Shown: piece by piece, positions 29,900 through 38,209 of the stretch
Numbering within the stretch: position 1 is the first letter of the stretch
Layout: the number at the start of each line of letters is the position of its first letter
Assembly (NCBI RefSeq): GCF_037023745.1
Contig: NZ_CP146101.1
Span: 1,054,001-1,118,000, forward strand
DNA length: 64,000 nt
DNA from: Streptomyces sp. SCSIO 30461
GTDB lineage: Bacteria > Actinomycetota > Actinomycetes > Streptomycetales > Streptomycetaceae
Reading direction: 5' to 3'
The notes under the pieces: model-generated
Seen by the model: the letters and a program-made list of their open reading frames with translations, nothing else
Told to the model about the DNA's origin: nothing
Databases searched by the model: none
Made by a program: the position numbers and the translations under genes

Positions 29900-30472
29900 A
29901 TGGACGTGGGACGTGGAGGCGGTCGGACGCTGGCGCGGGTGGCGGTGCTCGTAAGGGCGGGTGCCGCCCCGATGATGTGGCTCGGGTTCACCGCGGCGGG
30001 TATCGGCCTGTTCCTTCCCGGGCTGACCGGGCGCCGAATCGGGCTCTACGCCGGAGCCGCGCTCTTCCTCGTCGCCGCCGCCGTCGTGGCGGCGGTACGC
30101 CGAGCCCGCTATCGCGACCTGGAAGCCGGAGCGGTACGCGCAGCCCGGGGCGACTTCCTCCAGGACCGGGCCGTGACCGTACGCGGGAGGCGGCGGTCCT
30201 ACCGCTGGTGGCTGCTGCTCGCCTGGGTCCTGGCGACCGCGAGCGCCCTCGCCGTACCGGCCGCGGGCGGATTGCTGCTGGCCGGTGCCGGTGCCGGGCT
30301 GTGGCTGAAGGCGGGTCTCATCGGCCGACGTGAGCATGCGGCGGACGTGCTGTGGTGGGTGCCCGTCGAGTGGGTGCCCAGGGGGAGGCCCGCCGGGCCG
30401 CGTGTCGAGGGATACCGGACCACCGGTCCGGCAGCCGGCGACGCCGCGCCCGGGGGGGCGCGGCGTCGCTGA
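29900..30472 (+). CDS. Small membrane protein of unknown function
   Basis: A 190-residue protein with two hydrophobic hairpins: M-M-W-L-G-F-T-A-A-G-I-G-L-F-L with L-Y-A-G-A-A-L-F-L-V-A-A-A-V-V, and later W-W-L-L-L-A-W-V-L-A with G-G-L-L-L-A-G-A-G-A. About four membrane spans are likely, with a basic cytoplasmic loop. GAGGAGG precedes the ATG. I do not recognise the family. Its last codons are part of a terminator hairpin shared with the convergent roadblock operon. Confidence 0.7.
   Translation: MDVGRGGGRTLARVAVLVRAGAAPMMWLGFTAAGIGLFLPGLTGRRIGLYAGAALFLVAAAVVAAVRRARYRDLEAGAVRAARGDFLQDRAVTVRGRRRSYRWWLLLAWVLATASALAVPAAGGLLLAGAGAGLWLKAGLIGRREHAADVLWWVPVEWVPRGRPAGPRVEGYRTTGPAAGDAAPGGARRR
30438..30469. 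terminator. 13-bp hairpin overlapping a gene end
   Basis: GCGACGCCGCGCC (30438-30450) pairs with GGCGCGGCGTCGC (30457-30469). It lies inside the last codons of the membrane protein and 45 bp before the end of the convergent roadblock operon, so it may serve both. Confidence 0.72.
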
Positions 30473-30513
30473 TCCGGATCGCCTGGTGCGGCGGTGGCGC
30501 GGCCGACTCGTGG

Positions 30514-30888
30514 TCAGACCTCCAGCTCTGCCTCGATCTTCCGCAGCTGATGGCGGGCCATCGCCAGGTTGGCGCGCTTGTTGTCCAGCGCCAGGTAGAG
30601 GAACAGCCCGTTTCCGCCGCGTGCCTTGAGCAGCCGGATCAGGTGGTACTGCGTGCCCAGGCTGATGAGGATGTCCTCGATCTCGTCCTGGAGACCCAGC
30701 ATCTCCATGGCGCGCAGCTTGGCTCGCACCACATCGGTGTTACCGGCCGCGGCCACGTTGAGATCGAGGTGCTTGCCCCCTCCCAGCGTGCCGAGCGCCA
30801 TCCCGCTGGTGTAGTCGACGAGGGCGACGCCGACGCACCCCTCGATGACGGTCATCGCTTCCTTGAGGCACGTTTCGGTGTTGGCCAT
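30514..30888 (-). CDS. Roadblock-like protein, fourth gene of the operon
   Basis: A 124-residue protein with the pattern G-C-V-G-V-A-L-V-D-Y-T-S-G-M-A-L-G-T-L-G at 17-36, then helices (V-V-R-A-K-L-R-A-M-E-M-L), a strand pair (I-L-I-S-L-G-T-Q-Y-H-L-I-R-L-L) and a last helix (N-K-R-A-N-L-A-M-A-R-H-Q-L-R). This is the alpha-beta layout of roadblock/LC7 proteins. It is a paralogue of the first gene of the operon, with which it shares A-L-V-D-x-T-S-G-x-A-L-G-T. Roadblock proteins usually dimerise and bind small GTPases. The start I chose (30888) has AAAGG upstream. The 56-bp gap to the preceding gene leaves room for separate translation. Confidence 0.75.
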   Translation of the reverse strand: MANTETCLKEAMTVIEGCVGVALVDYTSGMALGTLGGGKHLDLNVAAAGNTDVVRAKLRAMEMLGLQDEIEDILISLGTQYHLIRLLKARGGNGLFLYLALDNKRANLAMARHQLRKIEAELEV

Positions 30889-30944
30889 GGTGGTGATGCC
30901 TTTCGTTGTCGACGGGTCCGATCGTTGCGATGGGCCCGATCTGC

Positions 30945-31391
30945 TCATCTGACGTGTGCGGTGTTCGGGGGGTTGGCGTGGGAATGGGAAGACGAGCTGG
31001 AACCGGAGTCGAGGCGGTCGAGCGCGCCGTCGACGAGCTCGCCTATGCGGGCTCCGGTCCTGCGGGCTTCCAGATGCAGCCGCCCGACGTTGACGCGCGG
31101 CTCCGCGGTGACGGTGAGCACCGCCGCGGAACCGGCCGCGTACGTCGCGACATAGCCGCGCTCGCCCCGGATCAGCAGCTCCCGGAAGCCGCCCTGGCCG
31201 GTGGCCTCGGTCAGGCGTACCGATACGCCCAGGGCAGCCGCCGTGAGCGCGGCGACGGTCTCCGCCTCCGCGTCCGGGGTGTCCCGGGCCAGCACCAGAC
31301 CGTCCACGCTGGCCGCGAGGGCGCCGGTGAGCTGGGGCAACCGGCCTCGCAGCCGGTTGAGTTCGTCAACGACTCCGGGGCTCGCGGTCAT
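30945..31391 (-). CDS. Roadblock/LC7-domain protein (MglB/CvnB-like)
   Basis: A 148-residue protein closest of the set to classical roadblock proteins: L-P-Q-L-T-G-A-L-A-A-S-V-D-G-L-V-L-A-R-D, a helix (E-T-V-A-A-L-T-A-A-A-L-G), then R-E-L-L-I-R-G-E-R-G-Y-V and A-A-V-L-T-V-T-A. In Streptomyces conservons such a protein (CvnB) lies beside a histidine-kinase-like protein and a GTPase; neither is present here. I chose the ATG at 31391 because GAGGAG lies just before it; a start at 31433 would overlap the stop of the previous gene. The tail is Ser/His-rich. Confidence 0.87.
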   Translation of the reverse strand: MTASPGVVDELNRLRGRLPQLTGALAASVDGLVLARDTPDAEAETVAALTAAALGVSVRLTEATGQGGFRELLIRGERGYVATYAAGSAAVLTVTAEPRVNVGRLHLEARRTGARIGELVDGALDRLDSGSSSSSHSHANPPNTAHVR

Positions 31392-31429
31392 CAGCTGTCT
31401 CCTCTCGGCGCGCTGCCTCAGCGTGCGCA

Positions 31430-32188
31430 TCACAGCGTTGCCTCCAAGGCGTCACGGAGTCTGCGGAGCAAAGCGATGTCGGGATCCGCGGACATCTCCA
31501 TGGCGCGGGCGACATCGGGGGGCGGTAGAGCGGGGGCTGAGCTGCCGGGGGTTTCGACCAGACCGGCCGCGGCCAGCCGCCGGACGTCGATCAGAGTGTG
31601 GAAGGCGGGGCGGCCGAGAGCCCTGGCGATATCGGCCGGGGTCCGTACGCCGTCCGCCAGTTCGAGCACGGCGCGCTGTCTCGGGGCGGCGCGGATGCTC
31701 GGTGGCCGTCTGGTGCGTACCACCGGCGCGGTGTCCGTTTCCGGGTGGGCCCACAACCGGTCGAGCAGCGCCCGGCGTCTCGCGGTCTCCCGTTCCACGG
31801 CCGCCGCGGGCACCGGCCGCACCGGACCTATCCAATGGGCGACTCCGTAGCGGAAGCGGGACGGGGTGTTGCTCGGCGCGAGGGCGAAGAACGCCGCGTC
31901 GTACAGCGCCTCCAGATGGCAGATCTCCAATTCGCCGCCGGAGAGCCGGCCGGTGTCGACCAGGTAACGGCCCACCCTGCCGAGTGCCCCGGCCTCGCGC
32001 AGGGCTTCCGTCCAGCCGTCGGCGCGCAGCCGTCCCGCGGCGGTCAGCAGGACCTCGATCCCCGGTGCGACGGGGCTTTCGGCGTGCACCACCTGACCGT
32101 CGACGAGGTAGAGCGTGCCCCGGTCGCGTAACAGCGCACCGGTCGCCCGCTCCGAGGCAAGTCTCAGCAGCATCGGAGATACGGTCAC
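31430..32188 (-). CDS. DUF4388-like protein with winged-helix end; contains a TTA codon
   Basis: A 252-residue protein. The N-terminal part has T-G-A-L-L-R-D-R-G-T-L-Y-L-V-D-G-Q-V-V-H-A, the signature of DUF4388 (PatA N-terminal) domains; a middle region follows with G-R-Y-L-V-D-T-G-R-L-S; the C terminus (about 190-235, L-E-L-A-D-G-V-R-T-P-A-D-I-A-R-A-L-G) looks like a winged helix. DUF4388 proteins work with GTPase and roadblock modules in polarity and signalling systems. Codon 20 (Leu) is TTA (complement of 32129-32131), so translation should depend on bldA. It is the only in-frame TTA I found in the window. The GTG start overlaps the previous stop (GTGA). Confidence 0.78.
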   Translation of the reverse strand: MTVSPMLLRLASERATGALLRDRGTLYLVDGQVVHAESPVAPGIEVLLTAAGRLRADGWTEALREAGALGRVGRYLVDTGRLSGGELEICHLEALYDAAFFALAPSNTPSRFRYGVAHWIGPVRPVPAAAVERETARRRALLDRLWAHPETDTAPVVRTRRPPSIRAAPRQRAVLELADGVRTPADIARALGRPAFHTLIDVRRLAAAGLVETPGSSAPALPPPDVARAMEMSADPDIALLRRLRDALEATL

Positions 32189-32622
32189 TCCAGCACCAGC
32201 CGCTCGGTCAGATCCCGCATCCGCAGCCGCGCCAGGGCGAGATTGCCCTCGACCCGGTCAAGCCACAGATGCAGCAGAACACTGCTGTCAAAGCTGGTCT
32301 CCACAAAACGCAGGACGTGATAGCACGTACGGGTGGTGACGACGAGGTCTTCGATCGGTGGTGTCTTCCCGGAACCGGAACCAGAGGGGGCGCCCGAGCC
32401 TTCACGTGCCGCTGTCTCCTCGTCGGCCGCGGGGGCGAAGGTAGGGTGTTCCGCAGCCATCCGAGCCAGCTCGGCGGTCTCGGTGGCGGCCGTCTCATGA
32501 TCGGCGCCCGCCGCGTCCCCCACCGTGCCGAGGGCGAGTCCGCTGGTCCAGTCGACAAGGGCTGCGCCGCGTACTCCGGGCAGCCGCATGGCGTGGAGCA
32601 GACACTCGTCGATTCCGGGCAC
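32185..32622 (-). CDS. Roadblock-like protein, first gene of the operon
   Basis: A 145-residue paralogue of the protein at 30514. It shares G-A-A-L-V-D-W-T-S-G-L-A-L-G-T-V and the C-terminal R-T-C-Y-H-V-L-R-F-V-E and L-A-L-A-R-L-R-M-R, but has a Gly/Ser/Glu-rich insert of about 35 residues in the middle. The frame is open to a GTG at 32643, but the ribosome site GGAGGGGG lies inside that extension, so I place the start at the GTG at 32622, 8 bases after it. It overlaps the DUF4388-like gene by 4 bases. A perfect palindrome lies 38 bp upstream. Confidence 0.72.
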   Translation of the reverse strand: MPGIDECLLHAMRLPGVRGAALVDWTSGLALGTVGDAAGADHETAATETAELARMAAEHPTFAPAADEETAAREGSGAPSGSGSGKTPPIEDLVVTTRTCYHVLRFVETSFDSSVLLHLWLDRVEGNLALARLRMRDLTERLVLE

Positions 32623-32659
32623 GCGGAAATCCCCCTCCAGCACGTGTGCGCAACGGCTA

Positions 32660-32675
32660 GGACGTTCGAACGTCC
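32660..32675. promoter_or_regulatory. 16-bp perfect palindrome upstream of the roadblock operon
   Basis: GGACGTTCGAACGTCC is fully self-complementary. It lies 38-53 bp before the first start codon and is flanked by two copies of CGCAACGG (32649-32656 and 32691-32698). Position and symmetry suggest an operator for a dimeric regulator. Confidence 0.6.
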
Positions 32676-32790
32676 GTAGTCGGGAGGTTACGCAACGGAG
32701 TGGAGCCCCCTGAAACTTCTGGCATTTTCCGTCGGAACATGCCCCGCATCCGCTAGGGTCCGCCGCCCGGGATTCGCGGATCCCCGCGAA

Positions 32791-34194
32791 TCAGCTGCTG
32801 CTGCCGGTGTCCGCGCCTGCGCTGCCGCGCTTCACCATCGGCTCGTGCCGGTACTTCATCCACAGCTTGTTGACGATCCACAGCAGGATGCCGATACCGA
32901 TCAGCACCCCGGCCCGGATGTAGACGTCGGAGGCCCGGTCCGAGAGCGGGCTGGCCAGGATCACCGAGGTGATCGCCCCGATCACCGGCAGGACTGTCGG
33001 CGTACGGAAGTGGTCGTGGTCCACCGGGTCTTTGCGCAGGACGAGGACCGCCACATTCACCACCGCGAACACGCACAGCAGCAGAAACGCCGTGGTGTCG
33101 CCCAGCCCCTCGATCTCGCCCGTCGACACCAGGCCGATCGCGATCGCCGTGACGAAGACGATGCCCGTGACCGGGGTGCGGCGCCTGGGCAGGACCTTGC
33201 CCATGGCGGGCGGCAGTACCTTCTCGTTCGCCAGGCCGTAGCAGAGCCGCGAGGCCATCATGATGTTGATCAGCGCGGAGTTGGTGACCGCGAACAGCGC
33301 GATCAGCGCGAAGAGCTTCGGGGGGAAGGCGACGCCCCCGGCCTTGACCACCTCCAGCAGCGGTCCGGACGAGGTCTCCAGCACCCGGTAGTCGACCAGC
33401 AGCGAGGACACAAGCGCGACCAGCACGTAGATCGTGCCTGTCACCGCGACACCGGTGAAGATCGCACGAGGGAAGGTGCGCACCGGGTCCTTGGTCTCCT
33501 CGGCCATGTTGACCGAGTCCTCGAAGCCGACGAAGGCGAAGAAGCCCAGGGCCGTGGCTCCGAGCACGCTCGTCATCAGGGCGAAGCCCGTGCCGTCCGA
33601 CGACTCGAACTCACCCAGCCGCGACGGCTCCCCGACGCCGGTCAGCACCGCCCACACGCCGATCGCGAGGACCACCGCCAGGCCCGTCAGCTCCACGAGG
33701 GTCAGCACCACATTGGTCTTCACCGACTCCGACACGCCGCGCAGCGCCAGCGCCGCCAGGGCGAGGATGAACAGGATCGCGATGAGGGTGGGCGGGATGG
33801 CGGCGGTGAACTCCCGGAAGTAGTCCCCGCTGAAGGCGCGGGCCGCCGCGCTCGCCGACGACAGGCCCGAGCACATCACCATGAAGGCGATGATGAAGGT
33901 GAGGAAGGGGAGCCTGAACGCCCGCTGGGTGTAGAGGGCGGCACCGGCTGCCTTCGGGTACTTGCCGACGAGCTCGACGTACGAGGCCGCGGTCATGATG
34001 GCGACCGCGAAGCCGATCAGGAACGGCAGCCACAGCGCCCCGCCGACCTTGCCCGCGACCTTGCCTGTCGTGGCGTAGATACCGGTGCCCAGGATGTCGC
34101 CGATCACGAAGAGGATCAGCAGCTTGGGGCCGATGGCCCGCTTGAGTGAGGGCTGCTGCTCTTCCGATGCCTCCATGGAGGCGGATGCGGCCAT
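32791..34194 (-). CDS. APC-superfamily amino-acid permease
   Basis: A 467-residue, 12-helix transporter of the amino acid-polyamine-organocation family. Helix 1 has the substrate-binding pattern I-G-D-I-L-G-T-G-I-Y; the conserved block G-F-E-D-S-V-N-M-A-E-E (F-x-G-F-E) marks helix 6, and A-L-F-A-V-T-N-S-A-L follows in helix 8. It is expected to import a cationic or neutral amino acid with protons. The start at 34194 has GGGAAGGGA before it. Its place near the PLP decarboxylase and hut genes hints at amino-acid uptake, but they are not one operon. Confidence 0.93.
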   Translation of the reverse strand: MAASASMEASEEQQPSLKRAIGPKLLILFVIGDILGTGIYATTGKVAGKVGGALWLPFLIGFAVAIMTAASYVELVGKYPKAAGAALYTQRAFRLPFLTFIIAFMVMCSGLSSASAAARAFSGDYFREFTAAIPPTLIAILFILALAALALRGVSESVKTNVVLTLVELTGLAVVLAIGVWAVLTGVGEPSRLGEFESSDGTGFALMTSVLGATALGFFAFVGFEDSVNMAEETKDPVRTFPRAIFTGVAVTGTIYVLVALVSSLLVDYRVLETSSGPLLEVVKAGGVAFPPKLFALIALFAVTNSALINIMMASRLCYGLANEKVLPPAMGKVLPRRRTPVTGIVFVTAIAIGLVSTGEIEGLGDTTAFLLLCVFAVVNVAVLVLRKDPVDHDHFRTPTVLPVIGAITSVILASPLSDRASDVYIRAGVLIGIGILLWIVNKLWMKYRHEPMVKRGSAGADTGSSS

Positions 34195-34344
34195 CGGATC
34201 CCTTCCCGTGGTCCCGTCCCGGTGCGCGTACCGCGCTCGGTACGCGCCGCTCTCGGTGCGTACCGAGCTTTCCTGCCCGGCTTTCGCGCGGTGATTCCCG
34301 GCAGTGGGGCGGATGAGCCTTACGGGGGACACGGGGTGGAAGCG

Positions 34345-34839
34345 TCAGCCCGCGCCGCTGCCGCCTTCCCCTTCACCGCTCCGGCGACCCTCCACGGCCG
34401 CGGCGATATCGGCGAGGTCCCTGGCGATCGCCTTGCGCACAGCACGCGCGCCCAGACCGCCGAGCACCTTGGCGAGCAGACCCATGGCACCGCCCGGCGG
34501 CACCGCGCTGAACGTCATCCGCACCACGGTGGTCTCGGGCCCGAGCGGCTGGAGGGTGAACTCCGAGACGTAGTGCGCGCCCTGGGAGTCGGCCTCCACC
34601 ACATAGCGCCCGGGCGGCTCGCTCGCCGTCACATACATCTCCTCGGTGGCTTCCTTGCCCAGCATCCGCCGGGTCTCCCGCCACCGTGTGCCCTCTCGGA
34701 AGGGCCCATCGGTGAGGACCTCGACCCTCTCCACGCCGCTGAGCACGCGGTCCATTCCCCGCAGGTCGGTCATGGCCTCCCAGACGTGAGCGGCGGGCGC
34801 GGCGATCCGCTGCTCCACGGAGACGCTTTTCGTGGTCAT
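34345..34839 (-). CDS. SRPBCC-family (polyketide cyclase/START-like) protein
   Basis: A 164-residue lipid- or small-ligand-binding fold protein. It begins V-E-Q-R-I-A-A-P-A-A-H-V-W-E-A-M-T-D-L, the usual first strand and helix of SRPBCC proteins, and ends in a long helix (A-R-D-L-A-D-I-A-A-A-V). No catalytic function can be assigned. The start could also be the ATG at 34848. It lies between the decarboxylase and permease genes on the same strand. Confidence 0.85.
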   Translation of the reverse strand: MTTKSVSVEQRIAAPAAHVWEAMTDLRGMDRVLSGVERVEVLTDGPFREGTRWRETRRMLGKEATEEMYVTASEPPGRYVVEADSQGAHYVSEFTLQPLGPETTVVRMTFSAVPPGGAMGLLAKVLGGLGARAVRKAIARDLADIAAAVEGRRSGEGEGGSGAG

Positions 34840-34925
34840 GGCTCTCATGGAAGCACCAGGGTCTGACAACCGCTCCCCGTCGGAGCCGGGGGGCGAAACC
34901 GGAGCCAACGGCAGTCGGCCCCGCC

Positions 34926-36347
34926 CTACAACAGCGCGTCAGGGTGCGCGCCGCCGGACTCCGCCACGATCTCCTCCATGGTCTGCGAATCGCGTACGAG
35001 GCTGAACTCGACGTCGCCGTCGCGCCCCCCCGCCGCCGCCCGGAAGCCGTACACCGCCGGGCGCACCAGGCTGTTGTACGCGTAGTGGCTGGTGAAGTAG
35101 TACGCGCCGGTGTCCAGCGCCGCCACCACGTCGCCCTGCTCCAGCAGCGGCAGTCCCCGTGCCTCGGCGAGCAGGTCGCCCGCGAAGCACGCCGGTCCCG
35201 CGATGTCCTGTACCACGTCGGGCCCCGTCCTCGGGCGCCCATCGGCGTCGTACGCGGCGATCCGCACCGGCCACGCACCCGGTGCGTACACGGTCCTGGT
35301 CGCCACCTGCACGCCCGCGTGGGTCAGTGCGATGGGCCGGTTCCCGGTCCGCTTCGCGTACTCGACCCGGGCGAGCACCAGCCCGTGTTTGGCGGTGAGT
35401 GCCCGGCCGAACTCGGTGACCAGCCCGTACCGCCCGTCGAACAACCCGGGGACCTCGCGCTCCAGCACCCGTGTGTAGTCGGCGAAGCCGGGTGTCTCCT
35501 CGTCGGACGTGAAGTCGACGGGGAGACCGCCGCCGATGTCCAGGGTGTCGACCTGCTGCCGTCCCGCGGCGGCGTTGATCTCCTCCGCGAGTTCGTAGAC
35601 GGTCCGTACGCCCGCGGCCATCAGTTCGAGCGGCAGACCCTGTGAGCCGGAGTGGGTGTGCAGCCGGGTCAGCCACGGCCGGTCAAGGAACGCGCGGACG
35701 ATCCATTCGCGTGCCCCTTCGTCGCGCAGTCCGACGCCGAACTTCGAGGTTGCCGTCGCGGTCGAGAGCGCTCCGATCGCGCCGGCCCCGATCTGCGCGT
35801 TCACCCGCAGGCCGAGCGTCGACGCCGGCGAAGGCGGGGCTGCGGCCCCGGCGGACCCGCCCGCCGCCCCGGCCGACCTGCCTGACCCGTCCGAGCCGCC
35901 GGGCGCCCTGGCCGCCCCGCCTTCCCCGGCGGCACCGATCATCGCGTCGATGCGGTCGAGCTCCTGGGCGTTGTCGGTGTTGACGGCGATACCGAGATCC
36001 AGGGCCGTGCGCAGCTCCCCGGGCGTCTTGGCGGGGGAGTCCAGCACGATCCTGCTCGCCGGGATCCCGGCGGCCCGGGCCAGGGCCAGCTCCCCTGGGC
36101 TCGCGACCTCGGCGCCGAGCCCTTCGCTTCCCAGCAGCCGCAGCACGCCCACCAGCGGCGCCGCCTTCACCGCGAAGGCATGCAACACCGGGGCGTCGGT
36201 GACCTGCTCGAACGCGGCGCGCAGCGATGCCGCCCCGGCCCGGATCCCGGCGATGTCCACCAGGGCGATGACCGGCTCGGCGTCGGGGCCGAGCAGTCCC
36301 TGCGCCATGGCTGCCCGTACGGCCTGATCGCGACGGTCTGGCGTCAT
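34926..36347 (-). CDS. PLP-dependent decarboxylase (Orn/DAP/Arg group IV)
   Basis: A 473-residue fold-type III decarboxylase, related to diaminopimelate and ornithine decarboxylases. The PLP lysine is in H-A-F-A-V-K-A-A; the glycine loop is D-I-G-G-G-L-P-V-D-F, and H-T-H-S-G-S-Q-G is the family's His-x-Gly-Ser loop. An insert of about 35 Gly/Ala/Ser/Pro residues (near 145-180), absent from the usual enzymes, splits the barrel. The catalytic Cys of the partner-subunit loop is not obvious: the C-terminal block reads G-P-A-C-F-A-G-D, close to the usual G-P-x-C-x-x-x-D, so it is probably Cys in that block. It reads divergently from hutU across a 140-bp shared promoter region. Substrate unknown. 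Confidence 0.87.
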   Translation of the reverse strand: MTPDRRDQAVRAAMAQGLLGPDAEPVIALVDIAGIRAGAASLRAAFEQVTDAPVLHAFAVKAAPLVGVLRLLGSEGLGAEVASPGELALARAAGIPASRIVLDSPAKTPGELRTALDLGIAVNTDNAQELDRIDAMIGAAGEGGAARAPGGSDGSGRSAGAAGGSAGAAAPPSPASTLGLRVNAQIGAGAIGALSTATATSKFGVGLRDEGAREWIVRAFLDRPWLTRLHTHSGSQGLPLELMAAGVRTVYELAEEINAAAGRQQVDTLDIGGGLPVDFTSDEETPGFADYTRVLEREVPGLFDGRYGLVTEFGRALTAKHGLVLARVEYAKRTGNRPIALTHAGVQVATRTVYAPGAWPVRIAAYDADGRPRTGPDVVQDIAGPACFAGDLLAEARGLPLLEQGDVVAALDTGAYYFTSHYAYNSLVRPAVYGFRAAAGGRDGDVEFSLVRDSQTMEEIVAESGGAHPDALL

Positions 36348-36396
36348 GGAGTCCAGCCAAACACCGTCCGGCGTCCCGCGCAGCGGTGCGCAGTGG

Positions 36397-36432
36397 TTGA
36401 CTGGAATTATTCAGCGCGCGACTATATGAATA
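36397..36432 (+). promoter_or_regulatory. Candidate hutU promoter with overlapping inverted repeat
   Basis: TTGACT (36397-36402), a 17-bp spacer and GACTAT (36420-36425) make a fair promoter. TATTCA (36408-36413) and TGAATA (36427-36432) form a perfect inverted repeat with a 13-bp centre, overlapping the spacer and the -10. It lies in the AT-richest part of the divergent region and is a good operator candidate for control by histidine or urocanate. Confidence 0.5.
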
Positions 36433-36487
36433 GGCGCATAGAAGCGCAGTGAAGACAGAAGAGTGAAAGTCGCGAGGAGGCCTCGGC

Positions 36488-38209
36488 ATGTCTGGACCCT
36501 GCCCCGTACGGGCGCCGCGTGGTACGGAACTGAACGCCCTCGGGTGGCAGCAGGAAGCCGCGCTGCGCATGCTCCAGAACAACCTCGACCCCGAGGTCGC
36601 CGAGCACCCCGACAAGCTCGTCGTCTACGGCGGCACCGGCAAGGCGGCCCGCGACTGGCGCTCCTTCGACGCCATGGTGCGCACGCTGAGGACTCTGAAA
36701 CAGGACGAGACCATGCTGGTCCAGTCCGGTCGTCCGGTCGGTGTGATGCAGACACACGAGTGGGCGCCCCGTGTGCTCATCGCCAACTCCAACCTGGTCG
36801 GTGACTGGGCGAACTGGGAGGAGTTCCGCCGCCTCGAAGCCCTCGGTCTGACCATGTACGGCCAGATGACGGCCGGCTCCTGGATCTACATCGGCACCCA
36901 GGGCATCCTCCAGGGCACCTACGAGACCTTCTCCGCCGTCGCCGCGAAGCTGCATTCAACGGGCAAAGGGGTCGGCGGCACCCTCGCCGGGACCATCACC
37001 CTCACCGCGGGACTCGGCGGCATGGGCGGCGCCCAGCCGCTCGCCGTCACCATGAACGACGGCGTCGCCATCTGCATCGACTGCGACCCGCGCGCCATCG
37101 AGCGGCGTATCGAGCACCGCTACCTGGACGTGAAGGCCGACTCGCTCGACCACGCGCTCCGGCTTGCCACCGAGGCTCGCGACGCCCGCCGTCCGCTGTC
37201 CATCGGCGTGCTCGGCAACGCGGCCGAACTGGTGCCGCAGCTGCTCGCGATGAACGCCCCGATCGACATCGTCACCGACCAGACCTCCGCCCACGACCCG
37301 CTCGCCTACCTCCCCGTCGGGATCGACTTCGACGACATGGCGTCCAACGCGGCCAAGGACCCGGCGGGCTTCACCACCCGCGCCCGTGAGTCGATGGCCC
37401 GGCACGTCGAGGCCATGGTCGGCTTCATGGACGCGGGAGCCGAGGTCTTCGACTACGGCAACTCCATCCGCGGCGAGGCGCAACTGGCCGGATACGACCG
37501 CGCCTTCGCCTTCCCCGGCTTCGTGCCCGCCTACATCCGGCCGCTGTTCTGCGAGGGCAAGGGCCCGTTCCGCTGGGCCGCGCTCTCGGGCGAGGCGTCC
37601 GACATCGCCAAGACCGACAAGGCGATCCTCGACCTGTTCCCGGAAAACGAGTCCCTGGCCCGCTGGATCAAGATGGCCGGCGAGCGTGTCCACTTCCAGG
37701 GCTTGCCCGCCCGCATCTGCTGGCTCGGCTACGGCGAGCGGGACCGTGCGGGCGAGCGCTTCAACGACATGGTCGCCAGTGGCGAGCTGGCCGCCCCGCT
37801 CGCCATCGGCCGAGACCACCTGGACTGCGGCTCCGTGGCCTCCCCGTACCGCGAGACCGAGGCCATGCTCGACGGCTCCGACGCGATCGCCGACTGGCCG
37901 CTGCTGAACGCCATGGTGAACGTGGCGTCCGGTGCCTCCTGGGTGTCCATCCACCACGGCGGCGGGGTCGGTATGGGCCGCTCCATCCACGCCGGGCAGG
38001 TCACGGTCGCGGACGGCACCGAGCTGGGCGGCGAGAAGATCCGCAGGGTGCTCACCAACGACCCGGGCATGGGCGTCATCCGCCATGTCGACGCCGGCTA
38101 CGACATCGCGGAGTCGGTCGCCGACGACAAGGGCGTGCGTGTCCCGATGCGCGAGGACTCGGCGCCCGAAGGTTCGGTGTGGGACGGCTCGACCCGGGCG
38201 GACGCGTGA
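36488..38209 (+). CDS. hutU: Urocanate hydratase
   Basis: The second enzyme of histidine degradation, converting urocanate to imidazolonepropionate with tightly bound NAD as electrophile. At 573 residues it is of normal length. Clear family blocks include the glycine-rich N-A-L-G-W-Q-Q-E start region, the NAD loop G-G-M-G-G-A-Q-P, the [10 protein letters not shown] block, the active-site region [15 protein letters not shown], and [15 protein letters not shown] lies 8-12 bases before the ATG. It overlaps the next gene by 4 bases (GTGA), so it starts a coupled hut operon. Confidence 0.97.
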   Translation: MSGPCPVRAPRGTELNALGWQQEAALRMLQNNLDPEVAEHPDKLVVYGGTGKAARDWRSFDAMVRTLRTLKQDETMLVQSGRPVGVMQTHEWAPRVLIANSNLVGDWANWEEFRRLEALGLTMYGQMTAGSWIYIGTQGILQGTYETFSAVAAKLHSTGKGVGGTLAGTITLTAGLGGMGGAQPLAVTMNDGVAICIDCDPRAIERRIEHRYLDVKADSLDHALRLATEARDARRPLSIGVLGNAAELVPQLLAMNAPIDIVTDQTSAHDPLAYLPVGIDFDDMASNAAKDPAGFTTRARESMARHVEAMVGFMDAGAEVFDYGNSIRGEAQLAGYDRAFAFPGFVPAYIRPLFCEGKGPFRWAALSGEASDIAKTDKAILDLFPENESLARWIKMAGERVHFQGLPARICWLGYGERDRAGERFNDMVASGELAAPLAIGRDHLDCGSVASPYRETEAMLDGSDAIADWPLLNAMVNVASGASWVSIHHGGGVGMGRSIHAGQVTVADGTELGGEKIRRVLTNDPGMGVIRHVDAGYDIAESVADDKGVRVPMREDSAPEGSVWDGSTRADA

